From NCBI RefSeq assembly GCF_005889745.1, contig NZ_VCKZ01000002.1:30166-94165 (forward strand): a DNA stretch of 64,000 bases, in the 5' to 3' direction. Position numbers and translations under genes: made by a program. This DNA is from Actinomadura geliboluensis. GTDB taxonomy: Bacteria; Actinomycetota; Actinomycetes; Streptosporangiales; Streptosporangiaceae. The notes beneath the pieces are model-generated. The model had not been told where the DNA came from, ran no database searches, and worked only from the letters and a program-made list of their open reading frames with translations. Positions 1-8,830 of the stretch are shown piece after piece (the first letter of the stretch is position 1; the number at the start of each line of letters is the position of its first letter).

Positions 1-2
1 GC

Positions 3-1601
3 AAGAAGGAGACCAGGCACGCGGTCCCCGGCACCGCCACGACCGAGGACACCGTCCGCACCTACACCCTTCCCGCGGGCGGGGCCGACCGCCCGCACGC
101 CGTCACCGCCGTGGACAACCAGGGCGGTGCGGCCGACGGGACGCGGGACGCCTTCGGCTACGACGTGGCGGGCAACATGACGGACCGCAAGGCCGGGAAC
201 CGGGAGCAGAGCCTGACCTGGGACCCCGAAGGCCGGCTCGCGAGCGTCACCGAGGCGGGCAAGACCACCAGGTACGTCTACGACGAGAACGGCGAGCGGC
301 TGCTCACCCTCGGCCCCGACGGAGCGAGGACCCTCTACCTTCCGGAGGGCGACGAGCTGACGACCGGTTCGAACGGTGCCGAGAGCCTCACCCGCTACTA
401 CTCCCACGGCGGCGGGACCGTCGCGGTCCGTACCGCCGCCGGCCTGTTCCACACCTTCTCCGACCATCAGGGCACGTCGCTGACCGCCGTCCGGGCCGGC
501 GACGGCCAGGGCGTCATCCGCCGCAGGCAGCTGCCGTTCGGAGGGGACCGCACCGAGCGGCCCACCGGCTGGCCCGGCACCCGCGGCTTCGTGGGCGGCG
601 TGGAGGAACCGACCGGCCTGACCCATCTGGGCGCCCGCGACTACGATCCGGCGCTGGGGTCGTTCCTCTCCGTCGACCCGCTGATCGACCCTCAGGATCC
701 CGCCCAGACGAACGCCTACGCCTACGGTGCGGGCAGCCCGGTCACGTTCTCGGACCCCGACGGACTACGTCCGATCGGGCCGACCGACCGCGGCTACCTC
801 AGCGGCGGCGACGCCGACTACGACCGAAAGCGCCGCCAGAAGTCCCGTTGGACGTACAGCCGCAAGAGGGGCTGGGGCTACGTCGTCACGAAACACCACA
901 GCACTTACAGCTACGGAAGACCTTCAAATGGGCGGCGATATGTGTACAGGCGGTCCCTGTCGGTCACTTATTGGAGCAAGGGCGGCACAAGCGTCAGCTA
1001 TAGCGGAAGCTGGGCAAGGCAAAAGGCGCAGCAGCGCGCCGCGGCCAAGAAGAGGCAGAAGAGCAACACAATCTGGGGAAAGATCAAGAGTGGCGCGGGC
1101 AAGGCCAAGAAGGTCGGCGCCAAGGCAAAGGACATAGGCGCCGACGCGGGTAAGGCAATAGGGCGCGGAGCTGAGAACGCCGGCAAATGGGTCTGGAAGA
1201 ACAGGAGCACGATCGTCACCGTGGGGGCGACGGTTTCGTGCATAGCTCCCGGCGTCGGATGGGCGACCTGCGTCGCCGCTCAGAGCTTCGCGTACGGGGT
1301 TCGATCATCGGAGAGGATCTACGAGCAAGGATTCGACGCCTCGCTCGAGGATAACGCCGTTGACATGGTCTTCACGATCTCTTCGCTCAAGATCACGACC
1401 GCGATGGAGTACGCCAAGTTCGGACAGCTCAGCCGGTGGCGCAGGCCTCCTCACATTCAGAACCTCGCCCCTCCGATCTATAGACCTTCCGGCTGGCAGA
1501 TGAGGGGGCCGAACGCCACGGGAGTCGGGGCCTGGCACGGTGTATACACCCTTACAAATGCGGTCCCTGCAGGACTCAATGCTTTTCGAAATTACGGCTG
1601 A
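3..1601 (+). CDS. RHS/YD-repeat protein, C-terminal part (5' end outside window)
   Basis: The frame is open from the first bases, so the gene begins upstream; about 530 C-terminal residues are here. YD-type repeats (GYDVAGNMTDR, LTWDPEGRLASV, YVYDENGERL) lead to the RHS core box (LPFGGDRTERP, GARDYDPALGSFLSVDPL, NAYAYGAGSPVTFSDPDG). In this family the core closes a secreted beta-cage, and the residues after it form a variable tip, often a toxin. Here about 280 residues follow the core: a Tyr/Arg-rich stretch, a Lys/Ala-rich helical segment, one hydrophobic segment (near 1205-1290) and a short tail ending ...NAFRNYG. I recognise no toxin fold. The secreted FG-GAP gene follows after 20 nt on the same strand and is probably co-transcribed. 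No immunity-like gene is adjacent. The RHS call is firm; the tip's role is unknown. Confidence 0.88.
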   Translation, partial: KKETRHAVPGTATTEDTVRTYTLPAGGADRPHAVTAVDNQGGAADGTRDAFGYDVAGNMTDRKAGNREQSLTWDPEGRLASVTEAGKTTRYVYDENGERLLTLGPDGARTLYLPEGDELTTGSNGAESLTRYYSHGGGTVAVRTAAGLFHTFSDHQGTSLTAVRAGDGQGVIRRRQLPFGGDRTERPTGWPGTRGFVGGVEEPTGLTHLGARDYDPALGSFLSVDPLIDPQDPAQTNAYAYGAGSPVTFSDPDGLRPIGPTDRGYLSGGDADYDRKRRQKSRWTYSRKRGWGYVVTKHHSTYSYGRPSNGRRYVYRRSLSVTYWSKGGTSVSYSGSWARQKAQQRAAAKKRQKSNTIWGKIKSGAGKAKKVGAKAKDIGADAGKAIGRGAENAGKWVWKNRSTIVTVGATVSCIAPGVGWATCVAAQSFAYGVRSSERIYEQGFDASLEDNAVDMVFTISSLKITTAMEYAKFGQLSRWRRPPHIQNLAPPIYRPSGWQMRGPNATGVGAWHGVYTLTNAVPAGLNAFRNYG

Positions 1602-1621
1602 AATATTCCAGAGGAACGTGT

Positions 1622-4600
1622 ATGAGAAAAGTGCGAATCGCGACGGAAGGCGCTTCGCGACGTCGAAGGAACATCGCGGCAGCGCTCTCCCTTGGGATTG
1701 CCGCAGGACTTCTCCCGGCTCTGACCTCAGCGCTCGGCATGCCGCTGCGCGTGGACGCGGCCGCCGAGACCCTGTCGCCGTCCGGGACCGGCCGACAGGG
1801 AACGAACGCGGAAGAGTCGGCGGCACTGGCGAAGGCCAGGCAGAGCGGTGCGCGGGTCGAGGTGATGGGGAAGCGGACCGAGACCTCACAGGTGTTCGCC
1901 AATCCGAACGGCACGTTCACCCAGGACAGCTACGTGGTGCCGCAGTGGGTGCGGCAGGGCGGCAAGCTGGTGCGGATCGACACCACCCTGCATAAGAACA
2001 GCGACGGCTCACTATCGCCCAAGGCCGCACAGATCGGCGTTCGCTTCTCCGGGGGCGGCGCAGGTCCGCTGGTGACCGTGGTCCGGGATGGGCGGTCCAT
2101 GTCCTGGACCTGGCCGAAGCCGCTGCCGGCGCCCGTGGTGGCGGGCGACACCGTCACTTACCCGGGTGTGCTGAAAGACGTGGACCTGAAGCTGCAGGCG
2201 AACTCCGGAGGCTTCGGCCAGCTCCTGGTCGTGAAGAACGCGCGAGCGGCTGCCGACCCGGCGTTGAAGGAGATCACCTTCGGTGTCAAGACGAGCGGGC
2301 TCACGGTCGGCGCCGACGAGCACGGGAACATGAGCGCCAAGAACCCCGCCGGTCAGACGGTCTTCGCCTCCCCGACACCATTGATGTGGGACAGCACCGT
2401 GGCCGCGCCTCCGCCGGGCGCTCAGCGGACCGGACCGCCGCGGACCGACGAGTTCGAACAGCCGTACGGCGCGCGAAACGCCAGGATGGGACTCAAGGCA
2501 GGGGGCGGCAAGCTCTCCCTTACCCCGGACGCCGAGATACTCAAGGGCAAAGCCACCCGCTACCCGGTGTACATCGACCCGTTCGTCTCCGGTGCGCGCG
2601 AAGCATGGACCATCGCCTACAAGAAGTATCCCGATGCCACGTTCTGGAACGGCGCCGGCTGGGACGGCGGATCCAAACTCGCCCGGATCGGCTATGAGAA
2701 TGAGACGAACGGGCTGGCCCGCTCCTTCTTCCGCATGGACTCCAACAACCTGTGGAACACCAACAAGGTGATCAAGGGCTCCACTTTCAGGATCAAGAAC
2801 GTCTGGTCCTGGTCATGCACCGACAAGAAAGTGGAGGTCTGGCTCACCGGAGCGATCAGCTCGTCCACAAGTTGGAGCAAGCAGCCGACGTGGGCGGACC
2901 AACTGGACTACAAGGTCGAGTCCAAGGGCTGGAGCGCCGCCAACTGCCCGGCCGGCAACCTTGCCTTCGACGTGACCGCCGCCGCAAAGAAGGCCGTCAC
3001 CAACAAGTGGAACAACATCACCCTGGGCATGCGCGCCAACTACCTGGAGGAGGACGACGTCTTCACATGGAAGAAGTTCGACGCCACCACGGCCGTCCTC
3101 TCCACGGAGTACAACACCGTCCCGAACGCACCGACGCAACTGGACACGGTGCCCAGCACCGATGGCTGCCATGTCGCTCCTCCCTACGCCCTGGTCGGCA
3201 ACACCGACATCTACCTGACCGCGAAGGCCTCCGATCCTGACGGAGGCACGGTGAGCGCCCAATTCACGCTGTGGCCGTACGACCACTACGACAGCGGGGC
3301 CGGTGTCATCTTCGACCAGACCGTTTCGGTGACCTCCGGGACGGTGGCGAGGGTGAAGGTTCCAAAGACGACGCTCATCCCGCACCTGGACGTGGCCGAC
3401 GGCAACTTCTCGTGGAGAGTCCGGATCAGCGACGGTTCGCTGTATTCGGCGTGGACGCCCATAGCAGGTTGCCGGTTCGTCTTCGACCCACTCCGCCCGA
3501 GCTCTCCGCCGGGCGTGGCGTCCCAGCAGTTCCCCGACGGCTCGGGGGGCTGGCCGGCCGGCACCGGGTCGGTCCGTACCGAGGGGACCTTCGCCGTCTC
3601 CAACGGCGGTGTCGACGATGTCGTCAAGTACGAGTACTGGACGAGCTGGGACTCCACGCACCGCACGGCGGCCCCCGCGTCCGCCGGTGGCTCGGTGGAG
3701 GTCAAGCTCACCCCGACCGTCGCCGGCCCCAACCGGGTCTACGTGAGAAGCCACGACCGGGCCGGGAACGTCTCCGACACCTTGACCTATCTCTTCTACG
3801 CCAACGGTCCGCGCGTCCCGGACAAGCCAGGTGACCTGAACGGCGACGGAAAAGCCGACATCTGGGGTGCGAACTCGGCCGGTGAACTGCGCCGCTTCTA
3901 TGGCAACGGTGACGGCACCGTCTCCCCGGTGGCCGACGCCGCGAGTACGGACGGCTGGAACGGAACGAAGATCACCCACCGCGGGGACTGGACCGGCGAC
4001 GGTTATGAGGACCTGCTCGCGCTGCGGCGGGACACCGCCCTGAACGCCGACCGGCTGTGGATCCATTCTAACGACGGCACCGGGTTCGCCTGCACCTCCT
4101 GCACGGGCGTGGGGAAGCAGGAACTCACCGTCTACGATCCCGCGAACGACCACTGGAAGGGAGGAGTCAGGCAGATCCTGGCCATCGGCGACGTCGACGG
4201 GCCGCTGGACGCCGACGGCGACGGAACCGTCGACGCCGAGGGCTTCCCGGACCTGCTGGTCAACACCGGCACGGCGCTGTGGCTGTACTACGGGTCGCCT
4301 GACTACCGGCTCGACTCCTACCGGGATCCCGTCCTGCTCGCCGCGGGCGACAACACCGGCCTGGACGACGTCACCCTGGCCGCGCCCGGCGACTTCACCG
4401 GCGACGGCCAGGTGGACATGATCGTGCGCTTCGACACGGCCGGCGGCCTGTACGTGTACGACCTCATCAACCCCGACGCGCCCGGTTATCCGGGTTATGT
4501 CGGGGCCGACCACCGGTTCCCGATCGGCAGTGGCTGGCAGACCTCCAACGCGCCCCTGCTCACCACCGCACCCGACGCCAACGGCAATGGCAAGCCGGAC

Positions 4601-4729
4601 ATCTGGGTCGTCGGGTCCACGGGAACACTCCGGGTCGTCGGCGACTACGACGCGAGCACCGGCTCCTATCATCCGGCCATGTCGAAGGTCGCCTCGACGG
4701 AGTTCACCGGCTACACCATCCTGGGGTAG
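1622..4729 (+). CDS. Secreted FG-GAP/VCBS-repeat protein with DNRLRE-like region
   Basis: 1035 residues. The ATG has an AGAGG-type site just upstream. An N-terminal Arg-rich stretch and hydrophobic helix (about residues 15-45, IAAALSLGIAAGLLPAL) look like a signal peptide. Residues ~320-480 resemble the DNRLRE surface domain that often accompanies RHS proteins in actinomycetes. Residues ~500-720 look like Ig/fibronectin-type beta domains. From ~725 there are FG-GAP-like calcium-binding repeats (DLNGDGKADIWG, GDWTGDGYEDLL, GDVDGPLDADGDGTVDAEG, GDFTGDGQVDMI, DANGNGKPDIW). It is probably an extracellular or wall-associated partner of the RHS protein just upstream. No catalytic motif is evident. 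Secretion and repeats are clear; function is unknown. Confidence 0.85.
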   Translation: MRKVRIATEGASRRRRNIAAALSLGIAAGLLPALTSALGMPLRVDAAAETLSPSGTGRQGTNAEESAALAKARQSGARVEVMGKRTETSQVFANPNGTFTQDSYVVPQWVRQGGKLVRIDTTLHKNSDGSLSPKAAQIGVRFSGGGAGPLVTVVRDGRSMSWTWPKPLPAPVVAGDTVTYPGVLKDVDLKLQANSGGFGQLLVVKNARAAADPALKEITFGVKTSGLTVGADEHGNMSAKNPAGQTVFASPTPLMWDSTVAAPPPGAQRTGPPRTDEFEQPYGARNARMGLKAGGGKLSLTPDAEILKGKATRYPVYIDPFVSGAREAWTIAYKKYPDATFWNGAGWDGGSKLARIGYENETNGLARSFFRMDSNNLWNTNKVIKGSTFRIKNVWSWSCTDKKVEVWLTGAISSSTSWSKQPTWADQLDYKVESKGWSAANCPAGNLAFDVTAAAKKAVTNKWNNITLGMRANYLEEDDVFTWKKFDATTAVLSTEYNTVPNAPTQLDTVPSTDGCHVAPPYALVGNTDIYLTAKASDPDGGTVSAQFTLWPYDHYDSGAGVIFDQTVSVTSGTVARVKVPKTTLIPHLDVADGNFSWRVRISDGSLYSAWTPIAGCRFVFDPLRPSSPPGVASQQFPDGSGGWPAGTGSVRTEGTFAVSNGGVDDVVKYEYWTSWDSTHRTAAPASAGGSVEVKLTPTVAGPNRVYVRSHDRAGNVSDTLTYLFYANGPRVPDKPGDLNGDGKADIWGANSAGELRRFYGNGDGTVSPVADAASTDGWNGTKITHRGDWTGDGYEDLLALRRDTALNADRLWIHSNDGTGFACTSCTGVGKQELTVYDPANDHWKGGVRQILAIGDVDGPLDADGDGTVDAEGFPDLLVNTGTALWLYYGSPDYRLDSYRDPVLLAAGDNTGLDDVTLAAPGDFTGDGQVDMIVRFDTAGGLYVYDLINPDAPGYPGYVGADHRFPIGSGWQTSNAPLLTTAPDANGNGKPDIWVVGSTGTLRVVGDYDASTGSYHPAMSKVASTEFTGYTILG

Positions 4730-4740
4730 CCGCCGGCCAT

Positions 4741-4772
4741 GAGTCCGGGACGCCGGCCGGCGTCCCGGACTC
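4741..4772. terminator. Perfect inverted repeat between convergent genes
   Basis: Two 16-nt arms (GAGTCCGGGACGCCGG and its complement) meet with no loop, 11 nt after the FG-GAP stop and touching the stop of the opposing TetR gene. It is probably a bidirectional terminator, although no U-tract follows. Confidence 0.75.
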
Positions 4773-5526
4773 AGTCCCGTGCGGCCGGTGCCGGTCCGCC
4801 GCCGGATCGGCCGGCCGTTCCGCGCCACCGGGTGCCCGCCAGGCCGGGGCGGGACCCGCGCCTGGCATCGGACACGCGAACGTGGCCCGCCTGGACGGCG
4901 GTGAAGCGCTGCCGGATCTGCCGGAACCAGCGGACGTTGATCGCGGGGCCCTGCAGCGGCGCTGCGCCCGCCCCGGCCGCGGAGCGCCGCAGCCCGGCGA
5001 TGTACACGTCGAGCTGCCGATGGGCGAGGGCACGGTCCTCGGGCACGATGTCGCCGGGCAGCGGGCGGGACAGCCGCGTGATGGCGAACACGATGTCCCC
5101 CAGGACAACGTCCCCGCGCAGCGAACCGTCCGTTCGCGCTCTGGTCATCAATTCCTGGATGGGGTCGACCGGGTCGTCGCCGTTCTCCGCAAGGATCTCC
5201 TCGATCGTCAGCCAACCGGACATGATCGGCAGAATCGCCCAGAGTTCGATGTCGAGCGCGCCGTGCATGAATCGCCGGAGGGCCTCGAACGGCTCGTCCT
5301 CCTCCCGGGTGCTCGCCCGTGCGATGTCGTGGAGTTCGTTGAACGCGGCGACGACCTGGGCCCGGACGAGGTCTCCGCGGCTGGGGAAGTGGCGGTAGAC
5401 GGTCGCGATTCCGACGCCGGCACGCCGTGCGATCTCCTCCATCGAAGCGGCCGGCCCTCGCTTCAGGAGGGCATCGCGCGCGGCCCGCAGAATCCGATCG
5501 CGATTGCGCAGCGCGTCCGCCCGCAT
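4771..5526 (-). CDS. TetR/AcrR family transcriptional regulator
   Basis: 251 residues from MRADALRNRDRIL. This start was chosen over upstream in-frame codons because GGGAGGA lies directly before it. The N-terminal HTH is classic TetR: helix 1 around RDRILRAARDAL, recognition part EEIARRAGVGIATVYRHF, then PSRGDLV. The ligand-binding domain (residues ~65-190) has no recognisable effector signature, and the last ~40 residues are Arg/Gly-rich and poorly conserved-looking. The promoter region toward the LuxR-type gene holds a small inverted repeat (5631-5651) that could be its operator. Targets are unknown; self-regulation or control of the downstream LuxR gene are the simple options. Confidence 0.88.
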   Translation of the reverse strand: MRADALRNRDRILRAARDALLKRGPAASMEEIARRAGVGIATVYRHFPSRGDLVRAQVVAAFNELHDIARASTREEDEPFEALRRFMHGALDIELWAILPIMSGWLTIEEILAENGDDPVDPIQELMTRARTDGSLRGDVVLGDIVFAITRLSRPLPGDIVPEDRALAHRQLDVYIAGLRRSAAGAGAAPLQGPAINVRWFRQIRQRFTAVQAGHVRVSDARRGSRPGLAGTRWRGTAGRSGGGPAPAARD

Positions 5527-5630
5527 GCAGTCCTCCCGTGAATCAGTGCCTTTCGACATCCCCGGCCGGTCCCGCGGCCGCTCGGAGCGGAGGATATCAC
5601 GGACAATTTCTATCACTTCAGATGCAAAAG

Positions 5631-5651
5631 AGGGCATGTTCTAGGTGCCCT
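5631..5651. promoter_or_regulatory. Inverted repeat between TetR and LuxR-type genes
   Basis: AGGGCA and TGCCCT are separated by 9 nt, in an AT-richer stretch followed by TATACT, a possible -10. It lies about 105 nt upstream of the TetR start and 190 nt upstream of the LuxR-type start. Operator is inference. Confidence 0.35.
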
Positions 5652-5843
5652 TTATACTGCGGTGGTAGAAGAAAGCCCTTTATTGGCGGGAGGGTGACCG
5701 TCGGGCGATGCGCAAGGCGACGAGTGCGGCTCTCCTGTCCCGGCCCTCCAGCACTTCCAGGCATCTTCCAATCCCGTCAGCGGCGGCCTCGTCCTTGCCA
5801 TGCCGCCTGCCGTCCGGCTCGCCGTGGCCAGATTGGACGTTTC

Positions 5844-6725
5844 ATGGGTTCACGTACTGAGGCCGTCTCCCCGGTTCCGCCGACCGCACCGGCACATTCT
5901 GGTACCTCGGTCGGGTTCGCGCACGGCATCGAGGTCACCGCGCCTCATCGGCCTCTCGCGGCGGGGCTCCCGTACCGGGCGGACGCCACGAGGCTGCTTC
6001 TGGCCGGGAGCCGCCCGTTGCTCCTGGACGGACTCTCCGCCATATTCAACGCCGCCGGCGGGTTCGACGTGGTCGTCGCCCCCATCACGGAACGGCCCCT
6101 GTGCACCGCGGCCCTCCACCACCGTCCGGCGGTCGTCGTCCTCGGACTGGTGGGAGTACTGGACGTGCGCGTCGTCGCAGCCCTCCGCCGCCTCAAGGCG
6201 GCCGCCCTCGACTGCAAGGTCGTCGTCGTCGCGACCGGGGCCACCGGCGGTGCGGTCCGCCGGGCGATGGACGCCGGGATCGAGGGGCTGCTGCCGATGA
6301 GTGCGAACGCGGCCGATCTCGTCATCGCCGTCCGGACCGTCGCCACAGGCGTGCCGTACCTCGACCCGGTACTGGAGCGCCTGGCCGGGGGCCCGGCCAC
6401 CGGCCCGCTCACCGCGCGGGAACACGAGGTCCTGGCTCTGATGGCGCGGGGAGTGCACGCCAAGGAGATCGCCACGGAACTCGTCCTCTCGGTCGGAACC
6501 GTCCGCAACCACATCTCGGCGATCATGCGGAAGCTCGATGCGAAGACGCAGCTCGACGCCGTGCTCATCGCCGAGCACGAAGGCTGGATCGAACTGGTCG
6601 GCCGCAAGACCTCTCCCCGGTGCGATCCGGCCGGGTCGGTGACCCTTCCTTCCCCGCCACGGCGGCGGGCCGCCCCTGGGCAGGCCCGCTCATCTTCCGA
6701 GGCAGGTCGTCCGACAGATGCGTGA
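5844..6725 (+). CDS. NarL/LuxR-type regulator with degenerate receiver domain
   Basis: 293 residues from MGSRTEAVSP. The frame is open further upstream, but that part lies in the promoter and opposite the TetR gene. Residues ~50-170 follow a response-regulator receiver fold, yet the usual Asp-Asp at the end of strand 1 reads AGSRPLLLDGL and the phospho-acceptor position reads VVVLGLVGVLD with Gly where Asp is expected. Residues ~195-255 are a typical LuxR HTH (LTAREHEVLALMARG, KEIATELVLSVGTVRNHIS). No histidine kinase is adjacent. It is probably an orphan regulator that works without classical phosphorylation. A GC hairpin downstream may be its terminator. Confidence 0.82.
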   Translation: MGSRTEAVSPVPPTAPAHSGTSVGFAHGIEVTAPHRPLAAGLPYRADATRLLLAGSRPLLLDGLSAIFNAAGGFDVVVAPITERPLCTAALHHRPAVVVLGLVGVLDVRVVAALRRLKAAALDCKVVVVATGATGGAVRRAMDAGIEGLLPMSANAADLVIAVRTVATGVPYLDPVLERLAGGPATGPLTAREHEVLALMARGVHAKEIATELVLSVGTVRNHISAIMRKLDAKTQLDAVLIAEHEGWIELVGRKTSPRCDPAGSVTLPSPPRRRAAPGQARSSSEAGRPTDA

Positions 6726-6878
6726 CGCGCCCCACCCTCCTAGAGGCGCCGCATTCGCGCCGCATGCCTCGCCATGGTGCCATGGCGCGTCCTCGAAGGC
6801 GGGAATGCGACTGTCACCGGCCCATGTGCAGCATCTTCGCGCATGGGTTCAACTGGGGTACTGGACGGGCTGGGCGAG

Positions 6879-6897
6879 TGCGAAGCGCGGCTTCGCA
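6879..6897 (+). terminator. GC hairpin downstream of LuxR-type gene
   Basis: TGCGAAGC-GCG-GCTTCGCA forms an 8-bp stem with a 3-nt loop, about 155 nt after the stop. There is no U-tract. The rest of 6726-7033 shows nothing I can name. Confidence 0.45.
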
Positions 6898-7033
6898 GCC
6901 CCCAGACCCCAGCCCCCTACCCGTCGGACTGATCGTCCACGCGAACGAGCCTCCGGGGCGTGGTAAAGGTACGCGGGGAACTGCTGACACGAGTGCTGGC
7001 GACGAGTCTGGACGAGGTCGGAAGGGTGGACGG

Positions 7034-8107
7034 GTGAAGGCACTGGGGCGGCTGTTCCGGCGGCGCACGGACGACCTGGAGTCGATCCACGCGGAGATCA
7101 CCGATTTCGGCGAGGCCCTCGCACGGCACTCATTCGTCCCGCAGGAGCACGGTACCGACGCTGCGGTGCTGGCTGACTACGAGCGGGCTCTGGACGCTTA
7201 CGAGCAGGCCAAGCGGGAGATCGACGGTGCCCGCGACCGCGCGACCGCGGCTGGAGCGTTGTGGGCGCTGGACGTCGGCCGCCTCGCCTTGGCCGGAGTC
7301 GACGCTCGGCTGGCGGGGGAGGTGCCTCCGCCGCCCCGACCGTTGTGCTTCTTCGACGACCGGCATGGCCCCTCCACCGCTCGGGTCCGCTGGACGCCGC
7401 CTGAGGGTGCGCCGCGGATGATCGACGTGTGCGCCGCGGACGCGATCAGAATCAACGGGGGTACGCCCCCGATCGTCACCAACCGCCGGGGCGCCCGCGG
7501 GCCAGCGGTACGACGGGGGCATGCAAAGCGAGCGCCCTCCCGTGCCGCCAAGAATGTGGGCCAGTTCGATACGTGGCCACCCGATCTGGACGAGGCGCAG
7601 CGCGCCACGGGGCTGGGCGACGCCCTGGTCAAGCTGCGCAGGCCCGATTCGTGCGGCCCGGCCGTGCTTGTCGTCCGCGTCAATGGCCGTGCGTACAAGC
7701 GGGTCGACCTGGTGCAGCCGGCGATGCCGCTGCTGGGCCGTGAAGGTTCGGTTCGCGCCGTCGTTCCCGTGCCGGCGGATGGGAAAGCGGATGTTCAGGT
7801 GCGGATCAGGGCTGTGGGGTCCTGGTCGGCGTGGCTCCAGCCGGTGGACACCCTGCCGTTCGCATCCCGTCGGTTGGGGTCCAGGGGCACGTTCGTCTTC
7901 CGCTACCACGGCGGCCCCACGTCAGTCACCATGGAACACCAGGGCAAGCGCGGATTCTCCCTGACGGCGCTGACCGAGCGGCTCGACGAGGACGAGAGGG
8001 TGCTGTCGGGCAAGGGCGCCTCCGTTGCGCACGGATGGCTCGACGGCCCGGCACTCCTGCACGTCCAGGCCCGGGGCCAATGGACGATCACCTTCGGCAA
8101 GCCGTAG
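7034..8107 (+). CDS. Hypothetical protein
   Basis: 357 residues from a GTG (VKALGRLFRRR) preceded by GAAGGGTGGA. The open frame continues upstream, but that part only shadows the LuxR gene and the intergenic region. Residues ~10-90 are charged and helical (DDLESIHAEITDFGEALARH, DAYEQAKREIDGARDRA), consistent with a coiled coil. After a Pro-rich link, the second half looks beta-rich, with ordered motifs such as ALLHVQARGQWTITFGKP at the C-terminus. There is no signal peptide, membrane segment or catalytic motif. It stands alone between a LuxR gene and a convergent relic. I do not recognise the family. Codon use and the C-terminal beta pattern support a real protein. Confidence 0.7.
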   Translation: MKALGRLFRRRTDDLESIHAEITDFGEALARHSFVPQEHGTDAAVLADYERALDAYEQAKREIDGARDRATAAGALWALDVGRLALAGVDARLAGEVPPPPRPLCFFDDRHGPSTARVRWTPPEGAPRMIDVCAADAIRINGGTPPIVTNRRGARGPAVRRGHAKRAPSRAAKNVGQFDTWPPDLDEAQRATGLGDALVKLRRPDSCGPAVLVVRVNGRAYKRVDLVQPAMPLLGREGSVRAVVPVPADGKADVQVRIRAVGSWSAWLQPVDTLPFASRRLGSRGTFVFRYHGGPTSVTMEHQGKRGFSLTALTERLDEDERVLSGKGASVAHGWLDGPALLHVQARGQWTITFGKP

Positions 8108-8189
8108 CGCCCGAGCGGCTGGACCGATCAGGCCAGCGGCATGGACCGCGCCGCTTCCGCCAGGCGCGGGGTCCTGGCGACACGGTGAA

Positions 8190-8364
8190 CACTGGGATCG
8201 GCCCCCAGCGATCGGCTGTGGGCGGCACTGGAGGCGGCGGCGGTCGTCCGAGCGGAACTGGGCGCGGACGTCCCCATCTCGATGAGCCACGAGACAGGGA
8301 CGCTCGGGCGCACCGCGGCCCTGGTCGACGAGGCAGCGGCCGTGTCAGGGATCGGGCCAGAGAG
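8190..8364 (+). pseudogene. Possible hydantoinase/oxoprolinase fragment
   Basis: A short frame reads ELGADVPISMSHETGTLG followed by RTAALVDEAAAV. This resembles the N-terminal part of hydantoinase A/oxoprolinase subunits (VPVSLSHEIG..ERENATVLNAA). It has no start and no continuation, and it runs into the 3' end of the opposing flavin reductase gene. It is a relic at best. Confidence 0.3.
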
Positions 8365-8830
8365 CCGGGCGGAACTGGCGGTTGTAGTAGAGCGTGGGGG
8401 TGCCTTCGCCGACCTCCGCGCGGTGGACCTCGCCCAGGAGGATGGTGTGGTCCCCGGCGGGGTAGCGGTCGCGCGTGCCGCATTCGAAGACGGCCAGCGC
8501 GTGGTCGAGGACGGGCAGGTCGCCCGATCCCGTGCCGAAGGGCAGGCCCGCGAATTTGTCGCCGCCGCGCTGGGCGAACCGCTCGGCCACCTGCTCCTGC
8601 CCCCGGTTCAGGACGTTCACGGCGAACCCGGGGGAGTCGAGGAACGCCTCGTAGCACTGGGCGGAGCGGGCGATGCAGACGAGTATCTGCGGCGGGACCA
8701 GGGAGACTGAGCTGAACGACGTGGCGGTGAACCCCCAGCGGCGTCCCGCGCCGTCCACGGTCGTCACGACGGTGACGCCGGTGAGGTAGCGCGACAGGGC
8801 GGCCTTGAAGTCCTGGACGTCAACGCTCAT
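8345..8830 (-). CDS. Flavin reductase-like protein (monooxygenase reductase component)
   Basis: 161 residues, the normal length for the HpaC/DIM6-type flavin reductase family. Family features are FKAALSRYLTGVTVVTT at the N-terminus, the FMN-binding segment GFTATSFSSVSLVPP, and VLNRGQEQVAERFA in the middle. These enzymes use NAD(P)H to reduce free FMN/FAD and pass it to a partner oxygenase. The ATG overlaps the 3' end of the luciferase-like oxygenase gene by 11 nt, so the two are translationally coupled and very likely form a two-component monooxygenase. It is cytoplasmic. Last gene of the TetR-oxygenase-reductase operon. Confidence 0.9.
   Translation of the reverse strand: MSVDVQDFKAALSRYLTGVTVVTTVDGAGRRWGFTATSFSSVSLVPPQILVCIARSAQCYEAFLDSPGFAVNVLNRGQEQVAERFAQRGGDKFAGLPFGTGSGDLPVLDHALAVFECGTRDRYPAGDHTILLGEVHRAEVGEGTPTLYYNRQFRPALWPDP

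Noticed and set aside
2813..5215. 800-codon reverse frame over the FG-GAP gene and the TetR gene
   Set aside because: A GC-skew shadow: Arg/Gly/Val-rich, no domains, opposite two well supported genes.
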